A stretch of DNA of 64,000 nt from Stercorarius parasiticus (Eukaryota; Chordata; Aves; Charadriiformes; Stercorariidae), in contig VWZL01000110.1 in assembly GCA_013396915.1 (NCBI GenBank), forward strand, positions 1 through 64,000. Reading direction: 5' to 3'. The notes under the pieces were generated by a model. That model had not been told where the DNA came from and searched no databases. It worked only from the letters and a program-made list of their open reading frames with translations. Each line of letters starts with the position of its first letter. Position 1 is the first letter of the stretch. Positions 1 through 13,486 of this stretch are shown in pieces. The position numbers and the translations under genes were made by a program.

Positions 1-15
1 TGATTCTATGATTCT
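1..15 (+). repeat. CR1 LINE 3' terminal tail (cut by window edge)
   Basis: The window opens with two copies of the octamer-type unit TGATTCTATGATTCT, which is the diagnostic 3' end of avian CR1 LINEs. The same tail closes the CR1 that ends near 40676. Its sense orientation implies a + strand CR1 whose body lies left of the window. Confidence 0.6.
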
Positions 16-627
16 AAATTCAAATTTGTTAATCAAATTACTGTTTACCTTTATGTCTCAAACTGGAGCAAACAAAAAAAAAGGTCCAGTGAACTTCCAA
101 GTATTCACAACTCTCATGTTATAGGAATTGTCAGAGTCTTATATGACTGAGCAAGGAATATAAGTTTCTGCCACATTTCATAGCAACAAAAGGAATTCTA
201 AGGAGGTAAGCAGGTCTTAAATATTGTCTTTTGGTATTACACAAAAACAATGGTTTAAGGAAAGCAAAACAACAGCTTTTCTTGGTATGCTCCTGCCCAA
301 AAATTCCTTTACGCAAGAACCAAATTTTTTAAACTTCCAATGATTTTTTTTGATTACTTGAGAAACCAAGCTTTGTACAATCCTAAAGAAGAATGTAAAG
401 AGCCTGTTACATGTGTAAACGTTCATGATCTGTGCTGATAGTAACAATTCTTCCTTCAGCATCTCTTTCAATCCATTTTAATCCATTTTAAAAAAGATAA
501 CATTTGTTAATATTTGTTTGCTTAAGAAAGTTCAGGCACCTGGAGCTGCCATCCAGGATATTCCTCTAAATGTGTTAGTGGAGACCTACCATAGATCTGC
601 ACTAATTTCAAACAGTCTTTTTACTGT

Positions 628-660
628 GTACTTAGGTACACTTACTGTGTACCTAAGTAC
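628..660. repeat. Perfect 14-bp inverted repeat with 5-nt loop
   Basis: GTACTTAGGTACAC at 628-641 is the exact reverse complement of GTGTACCTAAGTAC at 647-660, separated by TTACT. The stem overlaps a direct repeat: TTACTGTG occurs at 621, 642 and 664. The sequence therefore looks like a tandem duplication that also forms a cruciform. It lies within the PCDH9 intron. Confidence 0.85.
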
Positions 661-2492
661 CACTTACTGTGGCCTACTTTCTAGCTTCTCTTGCAAGAAT
701 AAATGTAATGCAGTGAAAAAACAAGTGTAAGAGGTGTAGGAGGCTTGGTTTACTGAGGTTTGTCATTAAAGGCGAAGAAAGAAACTTCAGCCTCCATTAA
801 ATGTGGATTCACTATTCAAGGGAGATATGGTGTGATTTCCTCTTTAGAATCAGAAAGATTTTTTTCTTGAGCCTTCCAGGTAAGACTTGACAGCCTGGAA
901 GTATAGTTTTTGCCAAGGATTTCAATAGGACTGTGTGACTAACCAAAAGTATTTGGAAAATAGTGTATACAGAAATTGCTTCCATATTAATTTTCAGTAT
1001 CTTGAATGTAATGACTAAATGCAGCACAGATTAATTTTCAAGCATGATTTAATAAAAAGTAAGCATTTTGACTCAGGAATATTTGTTTAATGGCAGTTTT
1101 ACTGTAAACTATATAAGCTCATTAAGACACTTAGGGATATCTCTTCTGAAAAAATGGTATAAATGAACAAAATTTTTAAAGAAAATGAAGGAACTGTAGC
1201 ATGGGTGCAGGTCAGACATAACGAAGGAAAGCACTTTCTAGTATTCTCTGTGTAATATGTCTGCAGTTCTGACAACTCAACGGGCACAAAATGCCATTAT
1301 ACAAGCAGAATTAGGAAATGGTTCTTTTTTCCCTGGATTAGTTTAATGTCATCTCTGACATCTGTGTCCTGTGAAATTTATCAAGCATACGTTTTTGTGT
1401 AGAATGGAAGACAAAATCAACAATATAATCAAGCTTACTGGGCACTTAATTTAAGCACTTTCTTCTGTTACACACTTCAGTTCTTCAGATTCATGTAGCT
1501 TAAGTTAGGAGAATGAGTTCCCAGATTTAGATCCTAATTCTGCAAAGAGAAATATACTTCAAAAGGTCTTTTCAAGTCAGTTAAGCTATTTACTTACATA
1601 ATAGCACTTCCACATAAGGCATCTGCCACAAATTTGCAAAAAATTCAGTTTAACCTAAATTTGATTTTGGTCTGAATTATACTGAAGGAAAGTGTCAAGC
1701 AATGTACATTATAATAGGTCTTCATAAAAAAGATGCATTTCAACTTGAATATAATGCATGGTTAGATAACTATAATTAACCTAATTACAGAATGAATTTC
1801 ATATTTCTGTGCAAAAATATTCTTAATTATATTTCTTAATTAACATTGTATTTTTAAACACTGTAGTATATATCTGTTTTTGTTTTGCTCTTAGGTAATT
1901 GCTGTCTGGATTATAATATTAGTAGCTTTTTTGATAATTGGTTTCTTTTGTTTTGTGATTCTTTTTTTTTTTTTCCATTTGTCATTTATTCCTTAAAGTA
2001 GGTAATTGATTCTTCCACTTTTTAATTGAAAAACCATGGGAAAAATGTTTACTTTGACACTTGCCACTGCACAGAGGTTAGTCTAGTGCTAAGAAAATAA
2101 TGCTTAGGAAATAGATCTGAATGTTTAAAAATACAACTAAGTGACAGAATTTGAAATGAAGCTGATTGTTCCTGGTGGCAGCTTGATGATATAAATCTTC
2201 TAAAGGTCCCAAAGCTGATAACTTGGAACTACTTTCCCAAGATTAAAGCCCATACTTGTTACTTTTGGAGAGAGACAAACTGACAGCCCTGGCCAGGAGG
2301 GCCTCATAAAACTGTGGTTTGTGTGATTTGAGAAAAAGTGAAACTTATAGGAATGCAGAAATACAGTGAAATCTGGGACCAAATTCCTGGAAGTCTGGAA
2401 AGGCTGTAGAACAGTGAAGTTGTATGCTTATGGTAAAATAACCATTTCCATAAAAGTTAATTTTAATGAAGAATGCTACTATTTGTGGTTAA

Positions 2493-2911
2493 ATCGTAGA
2501 ATCATAGAATGGGTTGGGTTGGAAGGGACCTTAACGATCACCCAGTACCAACCCCCGTGCCATGGCCAGGGGTACTTCCCACTAGACCAGGTTGCTCAAA
2601 GCTCCATCCAACCTGGCCTTGAACACTTCCAGGGATGGGGCATCCACAACTTCACTGGGCAACCTGTTCCAATGCCTCACCACCCTCATAGTGAAAACTT
2701 TCTTCCTAATAACTAATATAAAGCTACCTTCTTCCAGTTTGAAACCATTACCCCTTGTGCTATCACTACATGCCTTTGTAAAAAGTCCCTCTCCAGCTTT
2801 CTTGTAGGCCCCCTTTAGGGACTGGAAGGCTGCTATAAGGTCTCCCTGGAGCCTTCTCTTCTCCAGGCTGAAAAACCCAACTCTCAGCCTGTCTTCATAG
2901 CAGAGGTGCTA
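2493..2911 (-). mobile_element. CR1 LINE, 5'-truncated
   Basis: Reading the + strand, the block starts with AATCATAGAATGGGTTGGGTTGG, the reverse complement of a CR1 3' end (shown here only as a landmark split over 2500-2523). It runs through the familiar antisense ORF2 C-terminal stretch: 'collect the convoy' landmarks include GACCAGGTTGCTCAAAGC near 2585, CAACCTGTTCCAATGCCTC near 2660 and TAAGGTCTCCCTGGAGCC near 2835. Homology stops at GAGGTGCT about 2910, so only the last roughly 420 bp of the element are present. This is the usual 5' truncation of CR1 copies. Stops and shifts break the ORF2 frame. Confidence 0.93.
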
Positions 2912-4279
2912 ACTCTTGCTGTGGTCCCTATACTGTTTTCCTCTTAACATATTTCTGTGGTGGATAGTAAGAGCAGTAAGCTTAAGTTTCAGGGACTCCA
3001 TAGTTCTGGGGTCTTTTTCATCAAGTTCTGATGGACACTCATCCTACTACTATTTCTAGAACTTGCTTGAAAGAACAAAGTTCTATGCAACTTTAAAACA
3101 TATGGTGTCCTTTTAGAAAAAAAGTTACATTTTATTGGAATGCAGTACCTCCTATAAAAATATTAATGCAATGGGATAAAGAAACCCTTATTTGCAAGCT
3201 ATCAAGTATATATTAAGCTAATGGCCAAATATATTATTATTAATAGCGATATTTCAAGATTACAGGAAAATGGGCAATACTTGGGGTTTACAAGAGAACT
3301 GGAGATATTTGGGGAGAATTACTGAATGACTTATCAAATAAGATTAATATAAACTAACAAAACTACTAAAATGTAACAGATGGTTTGGATTTCATTAGCC
3401 CTATGTATGAGAATATCCTGGAGATAAATGCAGTAAATAAAACTGTATGCGTCTGTATTTGAATATAAAATTTTTCACTGATTAAAAACTCAAATAGATT
3501 TGTGGTGCAGTAAATAACTCCCAAGGATATCTTTTGTAATCTGGCCTAAAAATTTAATAATTTTCACTTTTTTACAGTTTTATGTTTTCTAGGCTTTTAA
3601 TTGTATGATCTGTGCCATGTTCAAGACTTCAGGAAACCTCAGCAATAACAGTCTTCTCTCTCTCACTAATAAATAGCAGCATTTCAGGGTCGTCCACCTA
3701 TTTCAAAGTGTGGAGAACTAGAATCGTTTTGAAGTATTAAATTTCTGAAAGATAACTTGACTATAGCAGGCTCCCTTCTGTAAGTCTCTTTCAGGCTTCA
3801 CAGAATCTTCCTTCCTGAGTATGCTTGAGATGCATTGCCATTTGGGTACTTTGGATAGTGTAGCTGTCTGCTGATTAATTCACTGGCTGCCGGAACCATT
3901 TTGCTTATAATGGAAAAAACTTTATTCAAGGGCATTTTCAAGAGATCAGAATGAATTAATCTAACATCTTCTGGAATGGCAACAAAGATCAAGACTCATC
4001 ACATCCCTTTTAAATGCACAGAGCTAGATGTAATCGCCATCCAATCGCAGTCCCTTTTTATCAATGGACAGAAATTCACACCTCCAGAAAGTGAGTCAGT
4101 TCTTCAGAGAGCTGAATCACTTTGTGCAAATGCTTCTTTCTCCATTGATAATAGAAGGAAGTTAGGATGACTGCATACCCAACGAGCACAGCAACTAAGT
4201 TACTAATTTTCTAAGTGATTCCACTTACTTCAATATACTTCACTCTATTCATTCCATTATGTTGTTAAATTAATATAAA

Positions 4280-4437
4280 GGACTTAGATGGATAGATAGA
4301 ATATATATAGATATAAAATATGTATAAAAATAAAAATATAGAAAATATATGTGATATACTTACAAAACCCCCACATTATATATATTTGTACAGATTGCAC
4401 AATTCATCATATATATGTATCTGATTATGAATTGTGC
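4280..4437. repeat. AT-rich simple-repeat patch with an 11-bp hairpin
   Basis: GATA- and TA-rich low-complexity sequence runs from about 4284 to 4430. At its right edge GCACAATTCAT (4397-4407) pairs perfectly with ATGAATTGTGC (4427-4437) across a 19-nt TA-rich loop. No coding signal is present. Confidence 0.6.
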
Positions 4438-5937
4438 TTTTATTCAGTTATGGATTAGTAAAGCCAATATCATTACTTCAATAAAATCACATGGTATCAT
4501 GCCTGCCTTCAAGGCATGATCTGTATTTACCACAAGTCAGAAGATCAGGCTTTTACTGTAAGTTAGAGAGAGATCAGGAAAGAAATGTTTAGACTTCTTT
4601 TAAAAATCATAAAAAACTAATGAAATTCAGGTTGACTGGGTTTATTTTTTCTGCTGTACATGAGTTAATGGTCAGGCATATAGCAGCTGCATAAAAAGTT
4701 TACAAAACTGTATAGTGTTGAAATATATATTGTTCAGCTCAATTTCACAGCACTTTGCCAGTCTTTCTCATTTGAATAATACCTTTTTTTCCACATCGAA
4801 TCCTACCTTTTCTCATATGCAATTTGTAAAAATTACTCACCAAAATTTGATTTTATGGTAAACAATTGACAGAACCTTCCAAATTAAGACTTAAGTTGTT
4901 TTTAACTGACAGCAGGTTCATGTTTGGGGCATATTAATAGATCAGAAAATGTGACCATGTCAGAAGTGGTGCTGCCTCAGCAGGTTGCCTGTAAATCAAT
5001 TCAACAAAGTATTTTGATCAAGTACCATAAATATTTAGGTGTAAGAGAAAAGATAGTAAATGATTGTGACCATGGGATGCTTTATGAATATTTTATTATC
5101 ACCATCCATCATTACCTTTTGGGAATACAGACTTTTTTAGACAGCAAAATGAAGAGCTACATAATGAAAAAAGATTCATGCTGAAAATGAATGTTATTCC
5201 AAATACTTGAGCACTGACTGTGCTTTGGTCTCATTAAGTGATCCAATCAAATTTAGAAGGTTCATTTGAATCCTCTGTGGAATTTTGATTTGTTAGATTG
5301 TCCTGCTAAAATTAAATGTATGGCAGGAAAAAATGCTAATTTTGAGGAAATATGATTAGGTGAGATAGCATTCTTCATAGGAGTAGCTTCAGCGGACAAG
5401 AAGATGGATGAGTTCCATGCCATGCTGAAGATGGGTACAAATTTATAAAGATATGCTGTGTGCTCTTCGTGTGCCACAGAGTCTGTCTAAATAACAATAT
5501 CCTCTCAGGGAGAGAATCTGCTGTTCTGGCTGCCCATGTATTATTGTATTTGGGCTATCTCCATTTGCAAATGTTGACTTTTCATCTGTGACCAAAGAAT
5601 TAAATCCGTATGAGAGATGTGTAAAACATTTAATCTTTATTTATTTGTTAACAAAAGGGGTTTTTTTGCCAAATGCTGTTTGCACTTCTTTTCTCCTGCT
5701 CTCCCTGGTAGGTGACTGTCTGCATCCACAATGTAACACTTAAGCTGTGAATACAAATTGCAGCCGTTTGTGGGGGTTTGTTTGTTTTTTAATGACAGCG
5801 TGCATTAAACAAGAATAGCAATCCTAGATATTATTTTGTATCTTCTGTATTTCTAAAGAGTAGGCTACAATTGGCTACATTTCTCAGTGAAAGTTTATGC
5901 AGCATACAGTTTCATGTTAATATTTGCTGATACCTAG

Positions 5938-6030
5938 ATTTTTCAGACCAGAAAGAACTACTAGATTATCTAGTGAACCTACTTTTTTTTTTACTACAAG
6001 GTGTAAAGTTTCACCCAGTTAAATTCTGAA
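5938..6030 (-). mobile_element. Old, diverged CR1-type LINE 3' fragment
   Basis: The phrases TTCAGACCAGAAAGAACTAC, ATTATCTAGTGAACCT and GTTTCACCCAGTTAA occur in the order and spacing found in the 3' ends of CR1 families abundant in turtles and crocodilians ('ccagaagggaccattatgatcatctagtctgacct ... atttcacccagtta', split here from memory). Divergence is clearly higher than in the other CR1 copies of this window, which suggests an older insertion. The family assignment rests on recall, not on an alignment. Confidence 0.6.
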
Positions 6031-9000
6031 AAAAAAAAAGGGTGGCATAGAGATCTGAAGATAGGCAATATGCAATCCATGATAAGTAACAGCTGGATTT
6101 TTTTGACCAGTGAAGAGCACTGAGTTATCCAGGTTTGAGCTGTTCAGTGGGCAGCTCAGTACCACTCCAGACCATGACTACTTGGGAACGCCTCCTGTGT
6201 CATCTTCCTACACCCTCAATATCATGTACCATGCCCTTGTGATTTCAGAGTGTTGTAACTTGCCTACAGAATGGTCCCAAGTCTAACATTAGTCAATTCA
6301 TCTATCTATTCATAAAGACTAGACAACCCTAAGCAAACTTATCCCCTATTATCTCATAAGCTCAGCAGTCATGTAAGGTGTATTCAATAGAGATTAGGAA
6401 ATGGACTGCTTGCTATCTTCTATGGACAACTGAGGGCTAGAATTTGGCTAAATCTCTGTGACTTTTCTAGCAACCAGGAGGAACTACCACTAGGCTATAA
6501 AAATGTATTTCTTACTCTGAGATGTTGGTAAGAGTTAAGTCCCAAATAAATTCAGAATTAAATAATTTCTGTTATAAAAAACACAGAACTAAACCATAAA
6601 TATAATAACATACATCTGAAGTAATTTCAAAGGTGTGTTTAGATGGTAGGGGCAGAGAGAAGTAAATGTGGCCTGCCTATAGATTTAACTATCTGTTTCC
6701 TTAAGTGTATTTGCTTAAATACAGCAACATGCAAACTTAGTCTTGTGTCACCTGCTCTGCATCTAGCTGAACAGTAGATAAAGCAACCTATTTGTTCTCA
6801 TCTGCAGAAACAGGACCCAAATTCCTTCTAAGGAATGTGTAGATAGTCTAGGAAACCAAAGGGTTTATTCTCAAAAGCACTGTAAAATTAATTCTGTTTC
6901 TTGGAAGGTGTCTTGCCTTGAAAAATGCAACAGACTAAAAATTTGTCCAGGCTGCTACTTCAAAGTGTGGACTCTATGGTACACGAGTACGTCCTGAACA
7001 TGCACACATGGAAATGCAGCCAGATTAATACACATATATGCCAATGCAGAAAAAGTAATTGGAAATGGGCACGGAAAGTTAGGCCAGATAAAAATGACCT
7101 ATTGACAACAGATCCATTACTGATGAAGGTGTAACTAGTAAATGGTAATGGTATTAAATTTTCTGGGAAGGATACCAGAAAAATAAACAACCCAAGCAAT
7201 CTAGGTAACAATCCCTTTCATTGTAGCTTTTGCACTGGAGCAGCTACAGGCCAAAGGAACTCAAGACAAGAAATACACAATACTTTCTAACAGGGATCAT
7301 AGTATTAACAGACACCTTTTCTACAGTAGATTAGTAATTTCAGCATTCCCTAGGTGTGTAAGAAATCATAATGTAGTCTCCTTCTCTGCAGGAAGGATTA
7401 CAGAATTATTTCTTATTTATCAGAAGAGCTCGTTACCAAGATTGAGGTTGATTCCTGCATATCTATAGGAGGTAGTGGCCAGAATCTATCAGGAAGAAAA
7501 GGGAACTGGAGATGAGCCTTCCAGAAATGTTCTAACCACAAGTGGCCGCTGCGCAATGTTTGAAGCAAAAGGCAGGTGTCCTTTCTGTAATCAGCCTGTG
7601 GAGGGGAGTACAAACTGGAGGGGGAAAAAAACAGCCTACTGCACTGCTATGTTGTTCAAATCTACAACCTGGTAGCCTATATTATTACTCTTAAAATGCC
7701 AAATACATTTAGATATTCAATATATGAAGGGAAGGGAACACTTACTTTCTTAACTCTGAAAAGATTTAGGCATGAAACAATCTCAGTCATCAGCAGACCG
7801 AAGCAATGCTGTGCAGAAGAATTTCAAGTAGTTGAATAATCTTGCATTTCAAAATTTAGCTGCCCATGGAGTCAAAGAAGCCACACATGATTTTTGAAAT
7901 TATCGTTTGGATCTTAGTTTGGTTTGGTTCTGTGGAACCCATCTGGATCACTTAAATACTTCACAGAATTGCATAGAAAATCTTATTCTGCCAGGCTTTC
8001 CTGTCTTTTTAGAAAATGCTTTAGTTGCTGAATTTCTATATTCTGAGCAGTCCTTCCCACACACCCATACCCACCAGCTTCCTGTCCCTCCTGTTGTGCT
8101 AACTAAAGATTCTGGCAGCTTATCTCTGCTGAGTAATACTGATATAAGCTCACCTTATAGTATTATTTAGTTCAGTATTGATGAAAAAGAAGCTTGGGCC
8201 AAGACAGGGAACAGGAACTAGCAAGGGTTTCTTAATCTCTACCTAAGTACAGAGGATGCAAGTCCAGGAAGGGGAGAGAGGAGCAGCGGGTTACAAGGTG
8301 GTGGTGATAAGTCTACCAAAACTTGTAGCAACAATAGTAGAAGTCCAGCAACCTTGGAACAAGGTGATTTGGGGACAGAATATGATTTTATCAGCACTGA
8401 CTGTGCCAGGTGGAATGACCATGGAATAAGCCACTAAAAATATATTTTTAGTATTCACTGAATCTTGCTGTTAATTAATAATACCAAGAAAACACATCCA
8501 GCACAGCATGTGTGTGGCTTTGTAGTCTTGGATTATTTTTTTTTTAACAGACTAGAAATAAAGATCAGCTTTTCTCATTTATTTGGCTGATATTTAAGAA
8601 GAACTAAAAATCAGAAGAATCTTTTCCATTATAAACTATTTTCCAGTGTTTATATATAATATATACAGTAGTTTCAAAACCTCTATGAAATATAATAATG
8701 TCATTTCAGTTCAAATATATATGGGGAAGGCTGTAAAAATATGTCGTCCCAGAAAAGGTCATTTTGTAAAGTAGCCCATGAAAGCTTAAGAAAGCTTTCT
8801 GTATTTGAGGTTAAATAGAGCTGAAAATGTTGTTGCTGTTGTTTTATTTTCTTTTTAAGATTCAATATGAAAAGTTAAATAAATACGATTGTCTGAAACA
8901 CAACTATAGCCATGTTCAAATCCACTATACTTAACGTTAGTGCCCTCAGGCAGAGAGCACCCATTCATTTTGTTAAGACCAAAATGTCTCATTGTGTGGA

Positions 9001-10377
9001 ACTTATCTTGTGGTCTTGACTCTTTCAGAATTGAAGAATGAATTTTCTGGCTTTAAGCAAGAGAGTTTTAAAGAAGCAGGTTGAAAAGCAGCTGGTCAAC
9101 ACACCAGAAGCTAGTTGCTAATTGCAGCAGTAAGTTAATCAATGAAATAGCTGTTTAGCTTCTGGGTATAATAAAAAGAGATAAAAGACCATACAGAAAT
9201 TCCAGCATTAGGGTATGACCGACTCTTGAGTGGCATACGTTATTTTCCTTCTTACACCTGTCTGCTTTTGAGTAGGGAAGTCATGCATCTGCTTGACAGC
9301 TATTAATAGAATAAAATAACAACAAAAAAGCATTTTGGGGTAAGATCTGATATAAATATTTACAAAGACAATTTAAGGGAGTGTTTGTTATGCACTTTTG
9401 TGTTTGCTTTCAAAACATTTAACTCCAGAGACAGATGGCTTGTACGGTTTTATCAGCACTTGTGTCATTATATATTCAAGCAGCCAAGACTGATAACCAG
9501 CCTCATGTATTACGAATTGTTCAGAGAACAAATACTTTTGGGGGAAAAAAAACCACAAACCCACATATCAATAAAGTACTTCAGTGTGGAAAAACTTGAT
9601 ACAGAAATTTCAGCGACATTTTTATGAAGAGAGAGGAAAAAAATTAATGCAATTATAAAATTAAAGCAGCAGGAACAGCTTTTTAAGTGGTGTCATTGTA
9701 TGTGGTAATGAAACAACTTTTGAAAATTGGGTGAAAGCTATTGTTCAGCAGTGGTGGAGGAGAAAGATAATTACCATTAAGGCAACATTATGCTTTCTCA
9801 ATACAAAGCAGCTAACTCTTCAGTGCAAGCTACCCCTAGAAGATCTCTCTCCCATCATACTGCTTATGATCATTTCACTTTATGCTATGAATAGCAACCT
9901 GAATAATAAGGAGTCTTAGAAAAGAATGAACTGTCTATACTTGAGGACATAATTACACAAAACAGAAGCTGAAAAAACATATTGTTGAAAGATTCTTTTT
10001 TTTTTTCGTAGGTGAGGTCCTTTTTTCCTAAATCTGTTTTTCATCTTCATCCTATGCCTCACAGTAGGACATTTTATAGAGTCCTCTAAATCGTGATCAC
10101 CACCATTATTAGCCATAATATTTACAAAAATATTATGCTTGTATCTAAGAGCCTTAATTGGAGACCATGTGTGACAGGCACCACTCACATTATGAATGAA
10201 GCTGTCTTTTTCCTAAGTCAGTAAGCATGATCATTCCTTGTAGTAGCTCAACAGTAAAATATATTATTTTAACAATCTGCATTTCTAAAAAAAATATTTT
10301 GTGGATTTCTTTCTCTCCTGTGATGGCTTAAACCAAAAGTTATTAAAATAATAATTGTTAATTATATATTAGATGAA

Positions 10378-10560
10378 ATCTTGCAAGGAATTTTGTAAAT
10401 TTAAACCTCACAATATTTGAATAAGGAAAGTAAATATTCCCTGTATTTTACAGATTGGAAAGTATGAGTCAGAGTACTGGAAAATATGCATATTCACTGG
10501 CGTAGGAGTCTGAACCAGGTCTCAATTCTGGACTTGCATTTTATTCATAGTTGTTTTCAT
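10378..10560 (-). repeat. MIR-like (CORE-SINE family) element
   Basis: Antisense MIR landmarks occur in the correct order: AAACCTCACAATATTTG, then AAATATTCCCTGTATTTTACAGATTGGAAA, which corresponds to the MIR 'attttacagatgaggaaa' segment (10430-10460), then GGAGTCTGAACCAGGTCTCAATTCTGGAC, corresponding to the 'gaacccaggtct' segment (10505-10535). This is an ancient amniote SINE in the PCDH9 intron. The tRNA-derived head is not recognisable. Confidence 0.65.
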
Positions 10561-13276
10561 AGAGGCATATGTAGAGGTGTGTGCAGACTTACACCATACC
10601 TCACAGCTATTTGAAAAGTTATACAGCTAAAAGAAGTGTCTACAGGTGTTCCCCTGGGATTCCCAGTCCTCTCCTAAAAGGAAAGGGCCTCACTCTGCCT
10701 ACAACTGTGCTACTTCCATACAAAAATTGTAATTGGCCCACTGCAGAGGCTGCCTTGGTCTTCCCATTGGGTGAAATCTTTGCATAGGGAAGGCTGACTG
10801 TAGAAGGAGTTGCATGCATACAATAATTGATTTTTGAAGTCTAAATGGGACAGTGGTATTTTGTTAAACAAACAAACAAAAAAAAAAAACAACCAAAAAA
10901 ACAAGGAGCTACTCCTTCTGAACAGGTTTTGTTACCCAGTTCCTGTATGCTGCTCACAGTAGGAGATATCTAAATATTCCAGTGCTCTCCAGAAAGTTTA
11001 TCAACTTAAAGATGGCTAAAGCAATGGATGTTTAAAATTCGTTCTGAGTTTAACAGCATTAACTGCCTAGAACTGTTGCTATAGAAAGCAAAACACATGA
11101 AGTAAATCTTCCAAAGAGTTTGACATGTAGCTTATAGGGCCACACACATATATAGTCCTAAGTAAAACCAGTTTAATATGCATTTAAATTTTAAATGGAA
11201 ATAAATATCTTATCTCTTGAAATTCATTTGACTAAACAGGAAAAGTAACTTATCCCCTTCAGGACTATAGTACTGAAGGCTCTCTTGTTAACCTTTTATT
11301 CCTCTGTAGACTGGAAGCACAGAATGCATGCACTGTATTTCTTGAAATGTGTTATTCTGTGGTGAAGGGTTTTATTTGTGTTTTGAAAGTTTTAATCCCT
11401 GCCAAACCTTTCCTGCTTAGTCAGCAAGATAGTATTGTACTGTGAGAGTAGGAAGGTTGAAAATAGTTCTGCCACTTCTCACTTTCTTCCTCTGGCAGTG
11501 GGAAAAAACTAATCAAAATTAAATTTCTGTTGTCAGGAAAAAATAAATAAATCTGCCTTTAACCTATAGATTAACCTTTGGAAATGTTAACAATAAACTC
11601 TGAGTACTTGCTTTTTTTTGGTACTAAGTACCTACCTCAATTTGATTATAACTTCATACTATAAGATTCAAAGAAGAGCTTTATAGAAAAAAGAATCTCA
11701 CTCTTCCAGGGAATTACCACAGTTCTCATTTTAGAATCAAGGTTCCTGGTACTCATTGAAATCTCTGCTAAACTCCTACTTTACAGTTGCTTTTTCTTTT
11801 TTTCCTAATGGTTCTGGGTTAATTATTTCATCTTGTATTGACCTAAATTGAAAGTAACATTGATACTGTACATTTTCCATGTTCTAGTTGTCAGCAATAG
11901 GACAATTTCTTATACAGGGAATGCAGAAGCAACTTTTATTATCGTTTATTATATTCTGTCACATCAACAGCGTACTGTATATCCTCCAGATATTCAAAAA
12001 GAGGAACTATTCAAAGATAAGAAGATTAACTAATTACATTTTCCCATGTAGTAATATACCTGATTGCATTTTCTATATGTGTGTGTAAAAGCATTGGGTT
12101 GTTAATCTGTGGAATTTACTACCATAAATTGTTACATGTCAGTTAAAAAACCAACCAACCAAACAAAAAAACCCAAACAAACAAACAAACAAAAAACTTT
12201 CTTTGAATAGCAATTTCCATAAAATTAATTGGGATAATGTCAGTATTCCGAAAAAGATCTGTTTCTAAGGGTAATTTATTGTATATTCATGAAGTACAAG
12301 AGAATGAAATATTCTTCAGCATTGTAACACGGTAATCTTTGTTAGTGTCCTCACAATTTTGACTCTCAAATATGTTATTAAAAATATACACTTTTCTTTT
12401 TCTGATATACTACTGACATTTTTCTTCTGATTAGTACTGCTTTTTAAGGTGCTTCATAACTTCACTATTCATGCCTACCTGCTAAAGTTCTTTCTCAAAA
12501 ATCAATCTATAATTTCCTTCCTGTCACTGGGCTGTTTAATCAAAGAAAAATGTCTCCTTGAATCTTCCAACGTCTACAGCACTAGCCAGTTGAATTACTC
12601 TGAAGTCAAGAAAAGGCATCTCAAAATTCTTGCTCAGAATTACAATGCAGTTAGCAAAGAATCATGACAAAGCATAACTTAGATATTAAGAAATATCTAA
12701 CAAAGACATACAAAAGTGATTTTCTCTGCCTTTTTCCTGGATTGTCCTTCCTCATACATCCATTCTGATCAGAGGAACAAATTCAGCTATTTACAAATGC
12801 AGTAAGACCAAGAGGAATTTAGAGCTGCTGAAGACATGGGTGACCTGTCTGCTTGATTGCAAGATGCCTGCAGCTGGCCAGCTGTGTCCAGTAGTGTGTG
12901 AAAAATTATATGGATATTTAATATGCATAGTGCTTCAGCAGACTTTATTTCTATCTCCTGTGGTCTCATATTGCTTGCTTACAAAGAATTACGAGAACAG
13001 TTCTTTATCAAGTGCAAGATTTACATGAGATGCCTTTTTTTTTATTTACCCCTTGATTTTTATGGTTGCATAGCAGCTATCTGGGATGTGTTTAATGGTC
13101 AGAAGAATTACAGATTTTATTCTCTTTCCCATTGCAATGTTTTGAAGTGTTTCATGGCTTCATTCTAAAATCAACCTACTTGTTGAAAGTGTGCATCAGA
13201 GTTTTATGGGTAGATGTCTAGAACTATGTGCCAACCCAAGTTTGTAAAATAGTAGACATTAGAATAATCTTGCCTA

Positions 13277-13296
13277 CAGATCTGTATACAGATCTG
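13277..13296. repeat. 20-bp perfect palindrome upstream of the PCDH9 terminal exon
   Basis: CAGATCTGTATACAGATCTG is self-complementary over all 20 bases. It is embedded in a short imperfect tandem repeat, with GCCTACAGATCTGTA near 13272 and GCCTACAGAACTGTA near 13296. It lies about 250 bp before the splice acceptor. Confidence 0.85.
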
Positions 13297-13486
13297 CCTA
13301 CAGAACTGTATTTCCACTTTTTGAAACTATGTATGTCTCATATACAGAGAGTATATGCTCTACAAAGCAACTACTCTCTAACAGAATGAAAATGTATCTT
13401 GGATTTACCAGCACAATATTTTGTTGCAGGGTCATTACTAATTTTCACATGAGGTATATGTATAAATTTATTGCCAAATATCACAG

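Noticed and set aside
7475..7675. Small frame with C-P-F-C sequence that recalls a zinc-binding motif
   Set aside because: Only 66 codons with one CxxC pair (RCPFCNQ), no second pair at normal spacing, and no splice sites that would join it to PCDH9.
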